Of a stretch of 40,633 nt of DNA, positions 22,124 through 30,629 are shown one piece after another. Below the pieces are notes generated by a model. That model was not told the origin of the DNA, ran no database searches, and was given only the letters and a program-made list of their open reading frames with translations. Made by a program: the position numbers and the translations under genes. This DNA is from a virus: positions 1-40,633 of the IMG/VR virus record IMGVR_UViG_3300006903_000008; one strand, written 5' to 3'. The first letter of the stretch is position 1, and each line of letters opens with the position of its first letter.

Positions 22124-22720
22124 GTGACGCTGCCCCTGCTCGGGGACTACCGGGCCCGGTCGATCGCGCTGCCGTCTGACGATGTTGTCGCGCAGGACAT
22201 CATCGACAAGGAGGTCGCGTGGCTCGCCCGCAAGCTCGGTGGTCCCCTGGAGGGGAGCCGGACCGAGTCCTTCCACGTCGGATACACCCGAACCGCCGGC
22301 AAGCTCAGCTTCCGGCGGTTCACCGATGCCGTCACGCTCGTCGACGGCGTCAACACGGTCCCGACGAGCCAGTACCGACTGATCGATCAGGGCTCGGCTG
22401 TCGAGCGCACAGAGCCGAACCTGCCGTGGTGGACCGGCCCGTACGTCGCGGCCACCTACACCCCGAACGATCTGAGCGAGATCGAACGCGCTCTGTACGA
22501 CCTGGTCGCGCTGTCGGTCACGCCCGTCGAGCTCCATAGTTCCGAGCAGATCGGCGCGTACTCCTACTCGGGCGGCGGCACCGGGAATCGCGCGGCCGCT
22601 CGCGCCGTGATCGTCGCCTCGCTCAAGCCGAAGCGCGACCCGCTCGTCTCGCTCGTCGCCGTGAGCCGCAAGCTCGACATCGAGGACCCGGTGATCAACC
22701 GGGCGGAGCTGCCGTTGTGA
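22124..22720 (+). CDS. Head-tail connector (adaptor) protein
   Basis: The gene directly follows the capsid and encodes 198 residues. The N-terminal strand-rich part and the helical part ERALYDLVALSVTPVELHSS are compatible with the gp6/gp15-like connector that extends the portal ring. The assignment relies partly on gene order. It starts with GTG, and its stop overlaps the next gene. Confidence 0.6.
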   Translation: MTLPLLGDYRARSIALPSDDVVAQDIIDKEVAWLARKLGGPLEGSRTESFHVGYTRTAGKLSFRRFTDAVTLVDGVNTVPTSQYRLIDQGSAVERTEPNLPWWTGPYVAATYTPNDLSEIERALYDLVALSVTPVELHSSEQIGAYSYSGGGTGNRAAARAVIVASLKPKRDPLVSLVAVSRKLDIEDPVINRAELPL

Positions 22721-23085
22721 GCTTCGCCGGGCTCCTGGTGCATCCGCTCGCGATCGTGACGCCAGTGCCGACCGCCAGCGACGACGAGTACGGCCAGCCG
22801 GTCCCCGGCACGCCCGAGGTCGTCCAGGTCGCGGGCATGGTCCAGCCGAAGACGGCGCGCGAGATCGCCCAGTCGAACCAGGCGGGCGCGGAGTTCAGCG
22901 ACCACACGATCTTCCTGCTGCCCCGCCACATCGATGCCGCGGCGTACATCCGCGACGACCCGGACGCCGGCCGGCGCTTCGACATCATGGGCATCCGAAG
23001 CTTCGAGTTCGGCAGCCAGCCCCACCTCGAGCTCGACGTGAAGCTCGTCGGCTCGACCGAGGGCCCGACGGTGCCCGGCTCGTGA
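22717..23085 (+). CDS. Head-closure / stopper protein
   Basis: The 122-residue product is a small beta-barrel type: LLVHPLAIVTPVPTASDDEY, VVQVAGMVQPKTAREIAQS, then DHTIFLLPRHIDAAAYI and FDIMGIRSFEFG. The pattern of a P...G...V-x-G-M-V-Q followed by IDAAAYIRD is common in the gp16-like stopper family. It would seal the connector and bind the tail. Confidence 0.65.
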   Translation: MSFAGLLVHPLAIVTPVPTASDDEYGQPVPGTPEVVQVAGMVQPKTAREIAQSNQAGAEFSDHTIFLLPRHIDAAAYIRDDPDAGRRFDIMGIRSFEFGSQPHLELDVKLVGSTEGPTVPGS

Positions 23086-23246
23086 CCGACCGCGGCGGGT
23101 TCAGGCCCGGGCTGCTGGTCCGGATCCTCAGCAGGCTGCACGCCTGGGCGCAGGAACGCGACCAGGCGCGGATCCGGCGCGAGAACCCGGAGTGGTGGTC
23201 GGGCGTCCAGGCCGAATACCGGCGGGCCGATCGGCGCGGGGAATGA
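23082..23246 (+). CDS. Hypothetical small protein (54 aa)
   Basis: The GTG start overlaps the previous stop, and the stop overlaps the ATG of the cytidylyltransferase. The product is basic and helical (GLLVRILSRLHAWAQERDQA, then RRENPEWWSGVQAEYRRA). It marks the boundary between head-completion genes and the glycan cassette. The function is unknown. Confidence 0.5.
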   Translation: MTDRGGFRPGLLVRILSRLHAWAQERDQARIRRENPEWWSGVQAEYRRADRRGE

Positions 23247-23674
23247 TCGCGTACACCGGAGGAACGTTCGACCTCCTCCACATCGGCCATCTCGAGCTCC
23301 TCGCAGCGTGTCGCGAGCTCGCCGGGCCCCGCGGCCGCGTCGTCGCCAGCCTGAACCGTGATGAGTTCGTGGAGCGGTACAAGGGCCGCCGGCCCGTCCA
23401 ACCGTATGCGGTACGCGAGGAGATCCTCCGCGCCTGCAGCCTCGTCGACCTGGTCGTCTGCAACGCGGGCGACGAGGACTCGGGCATCGCGATCGACGTC
23501 GTCCGGCCCGACGTCCTCGTAATCGGCGACGACTGGCGCGATCGCGACTACCTCGGTCAGCTCGGCATCACCGCTGAATGGCTCGCCGAGCGCCGGCTGT
23601 GGATCGAGTACGTGCCCCGGACCCGGGGGACGTCGACGACGGGGATCCGCGCCGGGCTCGAGGCGATCGCGTGA
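23243..23674 (+). CDS. TagD-like cytidylyltransferase
   Basis: The 143-residue product has the nucleotidyltransferase signature GGTFDLLHIGHLELLAACR (HIGH motif) and the second motif RTRGTSTTGIR, close to the RTxGISTT of glycerol-3-phosphate cytidylyltransferase. VVRPDVLVIGDDWRDRDYLG is the usual core segment. Enzymes of this size make CDP-glycerol, CDP-ribitol-like or related activated alcohols from CTP. ADP-heptose-type enzymes share the fold, so the substrate is not certain. It is unusual inside a head-tail operon. A TagB/TagF-like transferase that could use its product lies at 27686. Confidence 0.8.
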   Translation: MIAYTGGTFDLLHIGHLELLAACRELAGPRGRVVASLNRDEFVERYKGRRPVQPYAVREEILRACSLVDLVVCNAGDEDSGIAIDVVRPDVLVIGDDWRDRDYLGQLGITAEWLAERRLWIEYVPRTRGTSTTGIRAGLEAIA

Positions 23675-24345
23675 TCGTCCTGGTGCCGTCCCGTGGTCGG
23701 CCGGCGCGCGCCGCCACGATGGTCGACAGCGTCCGCGCCACCGCCGTCGGCGCCGTCGAGATCCTCGTCCTGGTGGATCCGGACGACCCGGCGCTGCCGG
23801 GCTACCAGGCGCACGAGGGCCTGCCGCTCTTCGAGCTGCCGGAGCCGATGGGCTACACCGCGGCGCTCAACCATGTGGCGCGCCTTGTCTGGGACTGGCA
23901 CGACGCGCTGGGTGCCTTCGGCGACGACGTCGTCTTCCGGACCCTCGGCTGGGACGATCACGTGCGCCACGCGCTGCGCACGCCCGGGCTGGCGTACGGC
24001 GACGACCTGATCCACGGCCGGAACCACCCGTCAGCGGTCTTCATGTCGGGCGCGATCGCCAAGGCGCTCGGCTGGCTCGCGCTGCCGGCGACGACGCACC
24101 AGTGGGCCGATGACGGCTGGAAGCGCCTCGGCCAGGCGACCGGGACGCTCCGGTTCCTCGAGGGCGTCGTCTTCGAGCACGAGCATCCGGGTGTCGGCAA
24201 GGCCGAATGGGACGACACCTACCGCGCCGTCTTCGCCGACGAGCGGGCGAAGGCCGACTACGAGGGCTTCACCTCCTGGGTCGAGACCGGCGGGCTGGAC
24301 CGTGACGCCGCGCTCGTCCGCCAGGTCGTCGAGGCGGCGGCGTGA
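23671..24345 (+). CDS. GT-A glycosyltransferase-like protein (224 aa)
   Basis: The product begins MIVLVPSRGRPARAATMVDS, a nucleotide-sugar-binding strand typical of GT-A folds, followed by VEILVLVDPDDP, EPMGYTAALNHVARL and FGDDVVFRTLGWDDHV. The Asp-Asp near residue 85 could bind the metal-sugar complex. I recall similar proteins in actinophages. The GTG overlaps the stop of the cytidylyltransferase, and the next glycosyltransferase overlaps its own stop. The acceptor is unknown; the fibre encoded just downstream is the nearest candidate. Confidence 0.65.
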   Translation: MIVLVPSRGRPARAATMVDSVRATAVGAVEILVLVDPDDPALPGYQAHEGLPLFELPEPMGYTAALNHVARLVWDWHDALGAFGDDVVFRTLGWDDHVRHALRTPGLAYGDDLIHGRNHPSAVFMSGAIAKALGWLALPATTHQWADDGWKRLGQATGTLRFLEGVVFEHEHPGVGKAEWDDTYRAVFADERAKADYEGFTSWVETGGLDRDAALVRQVVEAAA

Positions 24346-25928
24346 GGACCGTCTTCCTGGTGCCGCGCCGGCCAGACAGCGGGCTGCGCGATCGCCTCTG
24401 GGAGTGGTGCCGCCGGCGATGGCAGGAACAGATGCCCGACGTGCCGATCTACGAGGGCGAGCACCTCGAGGGGCCGTTCAACCGCTCGGCCGCGATCAAC
24501 CGGGCTGCCGGGCTCGCCGACGTCGACGGGCACTGGGATGTCGCGGTCATCATCGACGCCGACGTCTTCCACCCGATCCCGCACGTCCGTGCGGCGATCG
24601 AGAGTGCGGCTGCGGGCAAGGTGACCTGGGCGCACCGGCGCTGGCGCAACGTCGCCGAGCGCCACCTGAGGCGTCTGCTCGCGGATCCCGACACCTTCGG
24701 CCCGGTGCCGGCCGAGGCGCACGACATGGACCTGATCGTCGACGTGACGAACCCGATCAGCTGGTCCTGCTGCGTGGCCGTGCCGCGGGCGACCTTCGAC
24801 GACATGGGCGGGTTCGACGAGCGGTTCCGCGGTTGGGGATTCGAGGACGGAGCGTGGGCAGCGCTCGTCCGGGCGATGTACCCGTGGAGCCGCATCGACG
24901 GCGACATGTACCACCTCGACCACCCGCGCTCCGACGAGCGGATCATCCTCGGCGAGCCGCGCTCGACCGCCAGCGCCGACTACGTCCGCAACGCCCTCCT
25001 CGGCCGGCGCTACATGGTCGCTGCCATCCGGGACCACGCCGCGGGCGACCAGATCGGCGAGGAGCGGCTGTCGCCGGAGATGGTCGCGATCCACGTCCGG
25101 AACCTGACCGCCGACGACGCGAAGTTCCTGACGATGGCCGAGTCGCGACACATGCCCGAGGCCGCATGGCGCACCTGGTGGCCGACGCTCGAGGAGCTGC
25201 GCGACGGGGCCCGGGCGTACCGCGAGGAGCGGTCCCAGCCGAAGGTGACCGTCGTCGTGACGACCGGGGGCGACGAGTCGACCTGGCCGGAGCGGTCGGC
25301 GTACCTCCGGCAATCGCTCGCGTCGCTCAACGAGCGGGTCAGGGGACCGATCGCTCAGCGCGTCGTGTACTCGGACTGGGCCGGCCACCGCGACGAACTC
25401 GTGGCGATCGCCACCGAGGCCGGGTTCTACGTCGCCGGCGAAGGCCACCACGGCTACACCGGCGCCCGCCGACGGCTGTGGACCTACCTGGCGAAGCGGG
25501 CGGTCGGCGAGTTCATCTTCGCGACCGAGGACGACTTCACCTACGACCGCGACGTCGACCTTGCGCCGCTGATGGCCACCCTCGAGGCGGAGCCGACGCT
25601 GCGGCAGATCGCGCTGCTGCGGGGCCCGTACTACCCGCGCGAGCTCGAGGCCGGCGGGGTCCTCGCGACGCTTAAGACACCCCACGAGCTCGTCAACCAC
25701 CGGCCGCACCCGTTCGTCGTGCATCGCGATCATTTCACGGCCAACCCGTCGCTCTTCCGGCGCTCGTTGACCGAGACGCCGTGGCCGTCGGGGATGAGCT
25801 CCGAGCGCCTGTTCGGTGATGCGGTGCTCCGCGATCCGGATGCGCGATTCGCCTACTGGGGCAGCGGCGAAGCGTGGGTGTCACACATAGGCGCCGTCCG
25901 GGCAGACCTCCCCGGCGCTCCGCGCTGA
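24342..25928 (+). CDS. Two-domain glycosyltransferase (tandem GT-A)
   Basis: The 528-residue product holds two GT-A domains. The first (1-270) has GPFNRSAAINRAAG, AVIIDADVFHP with a DxD at 72-74, and GGFDERFRGWGFEDGAWA, as in polymerising or GalNAc-type transferases. The second (about 305-520) has KVTVVVTTGGDES, YLRQSLASLNERVRGP, GARRRLWTYLAKRAVGEFIF and ATEDDFTYDRDVDL. Two active sites suggest addition of two sugars or a repeating unit. The gene ends five bases before the collagen-like fibre start. Mycobacteriophages are known to glycosylate their virions with phage-coded enzymes, which fits this context. Confidence 0.78.
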   Translation: MRTVFLVPRRPDSGLRDRLWEWCRRRWQEQMPDVPIYEGEHLEGPFNRSAAINRAAGLADVDGHWDVAVIIDADVFHPIPHVRAAIESAAAGKVTWAHRRWRNVAERHLRRLLADPDTFGPVPAEAHDMDLIVDVTNPISWSCCVAVPRATFDDMGGFDERFRGWGFEDGAWAALVRAMYPWSRIDGDMYHLDHPRSDERIILGEPRSTASADYVRNALLGRRYMVAAIRDHAAGDQIGEERLSPEMVAIHVRNLTADDAKFLTMAESRHMPEAAWRTWWPTLEELRDGARAYREERSQPKVTVVVTTGGDESTWPERSAYLRQSLASLNERVRGPIAQRVVYSDWAGHRDELVAIATEAGFYVAGEGHHGYTGARRRLWTYLAKRAVGEFIFATEDDFTYDRDVDLAPLMATLEAEPTLRQIALLRGPYYPRELEAGGVLATLKTPHELVNHRPHPFVVHRDHFTANPSLFRRSLTETPWPSGMSSERLFGDAVLRDPDARFAYWGSGEAWVSHIGAVRADLPGAPR

Positions 25929-25932
25929 CCCC

Positions 25933-27609
25933 GTGCTGAGGACCGCCCTCACCGCAGATGCGACGTGGGCCGACCTCGTCGAGCACGAAGCCACATCCCT
26001 GCCCACCGGCTACTACCAGCTCGACGACGAGATCATCCGGCTAGGGCCCGATCAGTACGACACTGGCCGCCCCGTGCGCCGCGGTATTGCCGGCACCGAC
26101 CCCGCCCACCACGACGCCGGCACCCATCTCGTCAGGGTCTTCCCGGCGTTCGTGTCCGACTCGGGCCTGCTTTCCTCGTCAGGTGCTCCGGGCCCAGCCG
26201 GGCCGACAGGACCGACGGGCGACACGGGAGACGCCGGACCAGCCGGGCCGGCAGGACCGACGGGACCAGCCGGCCCACAGGGCGACCCCGGGCCGAAAGG
26301 CGATGTCGGCGTCCAGGGCCCGCAGGGTGCCACCGGATCCGCCGGCGCGACTGGCCCAGCCGGTCCAACCGGACCGCAGGGTCAGCAGGGACTGACCGGA
26401 TCCGCCGGCGCGCAGGGTGCCCAGGGCCCGGCAGGGCCGCAGGGTGATACCGGAGCGACGGGCCCTCAGGGACCTACCGGTCCGCAGGGTTCGACGGGAG
26501 CGACGGGAGCAACCGGGGCGACAGGTGCCACCGGCCCCCAGGGACCGGCAGGCACCGACGCGACGATCCCGGCCGGCGTCATCGTCATGTGGGGCGGCCT
26601 GATCGCCAATATCCCATCTGGCTGGCATCTCTGCGACGGCACGAACGGCACGCCCGATCTCCGCTCGCAGTTCGTCAAGGGCGCCGCGGCCGGGCAGAAC
26701 CCGGGTGCCACCGGCGGCGCCGCGACGCACGGCCACACGGTGACGCAGCCATCCGCCCACGGCGTGCTGGCCCACGCCGGCGCGGCTGTCGCGGACCACG
26801 TCTACACCCAGCCCTCGAATCACAGCGACCACGCCGTCCAGGCGCATTCGGCCCACAGCGGGACCGCGGTCGGGACGAGCGGGTCCTCGACGACGGGGCT
26901 CCTGATCGGGACCTCGGGCGCCGGCAGCGCCCACGGTCACGGTGTCGGCACCCTCGCCGGCGCAGCGTCCGGGGCGGGCAGCTCGCACACGCACGGCGGC
27001 CCGGCCGATCATGCCACGCACAGCCACGACAACCACGGCTTCACGCAACCCACCATCGCCTGGCCGGCCGGCGTCCCGACGCAAGCCAGCCATACCCACG
27101 ACGCGCATACGACAGCCGCCACTGGTTCGTCCGGCACCGCGAAGCTCAGCGGGCCGACCACGCACTCGGCAATCGCGGCGGCCATTTCCTGGCCGGCAGG
27201 CGTTCCTGTGGCCTCGGGTGGCGCGACGACGCCGACGACGCACAGCGCGACGTCGGGCACGGCGATCAGCCACGGCTCGACCGGCGCGGAGGCGGCGCAC
27301 ACGCACACCGCCGGCGCGATCAGCGGCTCGGTCGCCAACGAGTCGAGCCACACGCACGCGGCCGGCGCGATCACCGAACCGAACAGCGGCGCCGGCCACA
27401 ACCACGCCGCCGGATCCGTCACCCAGCCCTCGGCGCACAGCGATCACGCCGCGCTGAGCCACAGTGCCCATTCCGGCGGCGGCGTCGACGCGCACGGCGT
27501 CACCCAGGCGAACCAGCATCCGACCCAGTCGCACAGCGGCGCCGCCGTCGACACGGTCAACAGCGAGCCCGCCTACTACGCCCTGGCGTTCATCCAGAAG
27601 CTCGCCTGA
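25933..27609 (+). CDS. Collagen-like, His-rich tail fibre with collar domain
   Basis: The 558-residue product has an N-terminal virion-attachment part (1-82), a collagen-like Gly-X-Y region (about 84-207, GPTGPTGDTGDAGPAG and so on, rich in Thr, Gln and Pro), a phage tail-collar domain (IPAGVIVMWGG, IPSGWHLCDGTNGTPDLR) and a long Ala/Gly/His-rich part with eight His-x-His motifs (HGH, HTH, HSH, HNH). In T4 gp37, HxH pairs hold iron atoms in the fibre tip, so this region is probably a metal-bound needle. It would form trimers and bind the host. It lies within the glycan cassette rather than at the tail end of the genome. Confidence 0.85.
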   Translation: MLRTALTADATWADLVEHEATSLPTGYYQLDDEIIRLGPDQYDTGRPVRRGIAGTDPAHHDAGTHLVRVFPAFVSDSGLLSSSGAPGPAGPTGPTGDTGDAGPAGPAGPTGPAGPQGDPGPKGDVGVQGPQGATGSAGATGPAGPTGPQGQQGLTGSAGAQGAQGPAGPQGDTGATGPQGPTGPQGSTGATGATGATGATGPQGPAGTDATIPAGVIVMWGGLIANIPSGWHLCDGTNGTPDLRSQFVKGAAAGQNPGATGGAATHGHTVTQPSAHGVLAHAGAAVADHVYTQPSNHSDHAVQAHSAHSGTAVGTSGSSTTGLLIGTSGAGSAHGHGVGTLAGAASGAGSSHTHGGPADHATHSHDNHGFTQPTIAWPAGVPTQASHTHDAHTTAATGSSGTAKLSGPTTHSAIAAAISWPAGVPVASGGATTPTTHSATSGTAISHGSTGAEAAHTHTAGAISGSVANESSHTHAAGAITEPNSGAGHNHAAGSVTQPSAHSDHAALSHSAHSGGGVDAHGVTQANQHPTQSHSGAAVDTVNSEPAYYALAFIQKLA

Positions 27610-27689
27610 TGGATCCGGTCGTCGGGGCGCTGGTCATCGGCGCGCTCCTCGGGGGTCTGTGCGGGTTCCTGCTCGGCCGATCGCGATGA
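27609..27689 (+). CDS. Tiny membrane protein (26 aa)
   Basis: A single hydrophobic helix (VVGALVIGALLGGLCGFLLG) ends in RSR. The ATG overlaps the fibre stop (TGATG), and the TGA overlaps the next ATG, which supports translation. It could tether the neighbouring transferase to the membrane. The function is unknown. Confidence 0.5.
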   Translation: MDPVVGALVIGALLGGLCGFLLGRSR

Positions 27690-28801
27690 GCCTGGACGCG
27701 ATCGCCTGCGAGCGGCAGTTTGTGGACCATCTGGCCCCGGTCTGGCGTCTCCTCCCGCCGATGCACCGGGGCCGCCTTCTGACCACCGAGCAGCTGCTCG
27801 GCCACGCCCGCGGCCTGGGGCTCGAGGCCGACGCGATCGACGCCGACGCCCTGCGCCGGAGCTCGCAACCGCCCCCGGCGAGGCTCGAGGCCGGCCCGAC
27901 GGCGTTCGTCGTCTCGATCGGCGACACGAAGGTCGCGCGGCGGCTCGGCTACCGGCGCTTCGCGTTCATGGAGCATGGTGCGGGCCAGGCATACGCCGGC
28001 GATCGCCACGGCGGCCGCCATCCCTCCTACGCCGGCGGAGGCGACCGCGAGGACGTCGAGCTGTTCCTGGTGCCCAACGAGTACAGCGCCGGGCTGTGGC
28101 GGGCCGCCTACCCGGCTGCACGGGTCGAGATCGTGGGCTGCCCGAAGCTCGAGGACCTGCCGGCGCGCGTTCCGGGCCCGGGCCCGGTCGTCGCGATCAG
28201 CTTCCACTGGCCTGCCTTCACGGCGCCGGAGGCCGGCACCGCGATCGGGCACTACTTCCTCGCCCTGCCGGAGCTCGCGAAGGCGTTCACGACGATCGGC
28301 CACGCGCACCCGAAGGCCGACTGGCCGGCCCGTGTCGAGCGGTACTACCACCGCGCCGGCATCCCGTTCGTCGCCGACTTCGCCGACGTCTGCCGGCAGG
28401 CCGACGTCTACGTCTGCGACAACAGCTCGACGATGTTCGAGTTCGCTGCGACCGGGCGCCCGGTCGTGGTCCTCAACAGCCCGCAGTACCGGCGGAACAT
28501 CCACCACGGCGGCCGGTTCTGGGACTGGGCGACGATCGGGATCCAGGTCGACAAGCCGGCCGAGCTCGTTGGCGCCGTGCGGCGGGCCCTCGAGGATCCG
28601 CCCGATGTCCGCGCCGAGCGGGAGCGCGTTCTCGAGCTCGTATATCCGATCCGGGAAGGCGCTGCGCGGCGCGCGGCAACGGCGATCGTGGATCACTTGA
28701 CGTATCGCGCGACGCTGGCTCCTGATGCCAAACTCGGGCCTCCACACGACCAGCAAGGGCGCGTACTCGCGCATGGTCCTGAACCAGTCGCGGCTCGATG
28801 A
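27686..28801 (+). CDS. TagB/TagF-like CDP-alcohol phosphotransferase
   Basis: The 371-residue product resembles the GT-B half of CDP-glycerol glycerophosphotransferases: FMEHGAGQAY with a likely catalytic His at about 97, TTIGHAHPKADW with His 206-208 and Lys 210, and DVYVCDNSSTMFEFAATGRP followed by VVVLNS. Family members transfer glycerol- or ribitol-phosphate, for example in teichoic acid synthesis. It could use the product of the TagD-like gene at 23243. Other GT-B enzymes share this layout, so the substrate is open. The last 25 codons overlap the next gene by 77 bases, and this C-terminal tail may be dispensable. Confidence 0.72.
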   Translation: MSLDAIACERQFVDHLAPVWRLLPPMHRGRLLTTEQLLGHARGLGLEADAIDADALRRSSQPPPARLEAGPTAFVVSIGDTKVARRLGYRRFAFMEHGAGQAYAGDRHGGRHPSYAGGGDREDVELFLVPNEYSAGLWRAAYPAARVEIVGCPKLEDLPARVPGPGPVVAISFHWPAFTAPEAGTAIGHYFLALPELAKAFTTIGHAHPKADWPARVERYYHRAGIPFVADFADVCRQADVYVCDNSSTMFEFAATGRPVVVLNSPQYRRNIHHGGRFWDWATIGIQVDKPAELVGAVRRALEDPPDVRAERERVLELVYPIREGAARRAATAIVDHLTYRATLAPDAKLGPPHDQQGRVLAHGPEPVAAR

Positions 28802-29198
28802 GGTGACCCTCGCGGTCGCGGATGGTGTATTCGAGGCGGCGCGGACCATCATCGAGCTCGCCGCGCAACGGGCCCCGGACTCGCCGTACGACCCATACCC
28901 GGCCGGCGAGGGCCTGCCGAAGCAGGGCGGCGTGCTCGTGTACGTCGCGAACAAGAAGACCCACGGCTGGTCGATCCGGGGTGACCAGCCCAAGAAGCCC
29001 CGCGCCGTGCGCGATTCCACGAAGGCGCACTCGGTGGTTGCGGTTGCCGGCTTCGGCTTCCCTGCTCGGTTCAACGAACTCGGCACGATCCGTCAGCGGG
29101 CCCGGCCCTTCCTCGCGCCGTCGGCCCGCGAGGTCCAGCCGCACATCCCCGACATCGTCGGTGCGGTGACGCGGCCGAAGCTCGCGGCGATGCCCTGA
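28725..29198 (+). CDS. HK97 gp10-like tail/neck protein
   Basis: The 157-residue product fits the HK97-gp10 family in size and layout: an N-terminal helix (VFEAARTIIELAAQRAPDSP), a central basic segment (VANKKTHGWSIRG) and FGFPARFNELGTIRQRARPF, where a G-T followed by R-x-R-P-F is the family's usual end motif. It helps join the tail to the head. The ATG lies inside the end of the transferase gene. Confidence 0.72.
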   Translation: MPNSGLHTTSKGAYSRMVLNQSRLDEVTLAVADGVFEAARTIIELAAQRAPDSPYDPYPAGEGLPKQGGVLVYVANKKTHGWSIRGDQPKKPRAVRDSTKAHSVVAVAGFGFPARFNELGTIRQRARPFLAPSAREVQPHIPDIVGAVTRPKLAAMP

Positions 29199-29632
29199 TG
29201 CTCGACGCGCCGCAGAAGGACCCGATGGGCACCCTCATCCTCGAGGCGCGTGCCGACCCCGACGTCGACAACCTGGTCGACGGGCGGGTCCGAGGCTTCG
29301 AGCCGGCGAAGGGCGACGCCCTCGGGCCCGGTGAGTACCAGGCGTTCGTGGTGCTCAGCGCCCTCCCGGTGCCGGTCCATCCACAGCTGCCCATCACCGA
29401 CGCGACGTACTCGGTGGCGGCCTACGGGTCGACGCCGCAGAACGCCTGGGCGGTGTGGGGGGCGCTGGTCAAGGCGTTCCACGCGCGCGGTCCCCGGATC
29501 GGCGCGAGCCGGCTCGGCATCTACCGCTCGTGGATGAGCGGTGGCGAACAGGATCGTGATCCCGACACGGATCAACCACTGGTCCGGGGCACGTTGAGGC
29601 TCTTCGGCACGGCCCAGGCAGTGCCGGCATAG
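29198..29632 (+). CDS. Tail terminator protein
   Basis: The gene follows the gp10-like protein and precedes the major tail protein, which is the place of the tail terminator in siphophages. The 144-residue product has the matching alternation of strands and helices: YQAFVVLSALPVPVHPQL, DATYSVAAYGSTPQNAWAVW, then LVRGTLRLFGTAQAVPA. It forms a ring that stops tail-tube growth. Confidence 0.68.
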   Translation: MLDAPQKDPMGTLILEARADPDVDNLVDGRVRGFEPAKGDALGPGEYQAFVVLSALPVPVHPQLPITDATYSVAAYGSTPQNAWAVWGALVKAFHARGPRIGASRLGIYRSWMSGGEQDRDPDTDQPLVRGTLRLFGTAQAVPA

Positions 29633-29638
29633 CGCGGG

Positions 29639-29654
29639 CGCCGGTACGCCGGCG
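29639..29654 (+). promoter_or_regulatory. Hairpin before the gene at 29673
   Basis: CGCCGG and CCGGCG form a 6-base stem around a TACG loop (a UACG tetraloop in RNA), a few bases after the tail-terminator stop and before the AAAGGAG ribosome site. It may reduce read-through or set the relative amounts of the proteins on each side. Confidence 0.35.
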
Positions 29655-29672
29655 GCCGGGCAAAGGAGACGA

Positions 29673-30071
29673 ATGGCGATCGCACCGCCGCGGCGGATGG
29701 TGATCGAGGGCCAGGACACGCTGGTCGTCGAGAGGAAGCCGCCGCTGCCCCAGAAGCTCGACGAGCTGCTGGCCGCGATGTTCGGTATCTGGGCCCGCGA
29801 GGACATCCGGCCCGCCGGTGCGACGACCAGCTGCGAGCAGCTCCGGGTCCACCGCTTCGGCGTGCTGCGCGAGGGCCGGCACCTGGGGCTCGATGGCGAG
29901 CTCCGAGACCTGCGGATCGAGATGTGCCGCTCTTGTGGCGCGACCTGTATCCGCGACATCAGCTACGACCGGATCTCCGGTCTGCCCGTCGGTCGGCGCG
30001 GGCCACTTCGCCGCGACCTGATTTTGGGCTGGTACTCCGGCAAGCGCCGGGCCGGCCGCGAGTACCGCTAG
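29673..30071 (+). CDS. Hypothetical Cys-containing protein (132 aa)
   Basis: A good AAAGGAG precedes the ATG. The product has an acidic helical N-terminal half and a C-terminal half with CRSCGATCIRD, a possible metal site, followed by a basic tail (KRRAGREYR). It is unusual between tail terminator and major tail protein, and it has no recognised family. Confidence 0.6.
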   Translation: MAIAPPRRMVIEGQDTLVVERKPPLPQKLDELLAAMFGIWAREDIRPAGATTSCEQLRVHRFGVLREGRHLGLDGELRDLRIEMCRSCGATCIRDISYDRISGLPVGRRGPLRRDLILGWYSGKRRAGREYR

Positions 30072-30080
30072 GAGGTCGGA

Positions 30081-30629
30081 ATGCCGACAGGAACCGGGAT
30101 CACCACGGACACACCCGCGAATCTCATCGTCGGGGCGGGTGTGCTCCTCCGCGACCACGCCTATCTCGGCGCGACGATCGACAACAACCTCTTCGCCGTC
30201 GAGCGGACGCTGTTCACCCCCGATCTCAACGGGTCGATGTACGACCTGCAGGGCACGGACTACATCAGCAAGAGCCGGCCCCGCATCGAGGCGACCCTGC
30301 CCGAGGTCGGCGCCTCGGTCTTCGGCTCCTCGCTGCCGGGTCTCGGGGTCACCACCCCGGCGCCGGGCATGACCGTCATCGGCGACACAGGCACGCGCCG
30401 CGTGGCCGACGCCGACTACCACGACTACGAGCTCGACGTGCCGCGCCTCAACGGCGGGCAGTTCCAGTTCGAGGTCGACAACGCGATCAACACCGGCAGC
30501 TTCCAGGGTGAGCTGCAGGACTCCGGCCTGTTCGCGCCGCGCCTCGTGCTCAACGGCCGGGCCTCGGTCGATCAGCTGCTCGCGGGCACGTCGCCCTGGC
30601 GGATCCGGATCCTCGACGTCGCGTCGTGA
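30081..30629 (+). CDS. Major tail tube protein
   Basis: The ATG is preceded by AGGAGG five bases upstream, the strongest ribosome site of the tail genes, as expected for an abundant protein. The 182-residue product is beta-rich, with NLIVGAGVLLRDHAYLGATI, GTDYISKSRPRIEATLPEVG and DYELDVPRLNGGQFQFEVDN. It sits two genes before the frameshifted chaperones and tape measure, so hexameric rings of it should build the tail tube. Confidence 0.8.
   Translation: MPTGTGITTDTPANLIVGAGVLLRDHAYLGATIDNNLFAVERTLFTPDLNGSMYDLQGTDYISKSRPRIEATLPEVGASVFGSSLPGLGVTTPAPGMTVIGDTGTRRVADADYHDYELDVPRLNGGQFQFEVDNAINTGSFQGELQDSGLFAPRLVLNGRASVDQLLAGTSPWRIRILDVAS

Noticed and set aside
26185-26556. Tandem DNA repeats or a CRISPR-like array
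   Set aside because: The repetition is explained by Gly-X-Y codons of the collagen-like fibre. Units are not of constant length, and there are no spacers. The same applies to 38080-38330.
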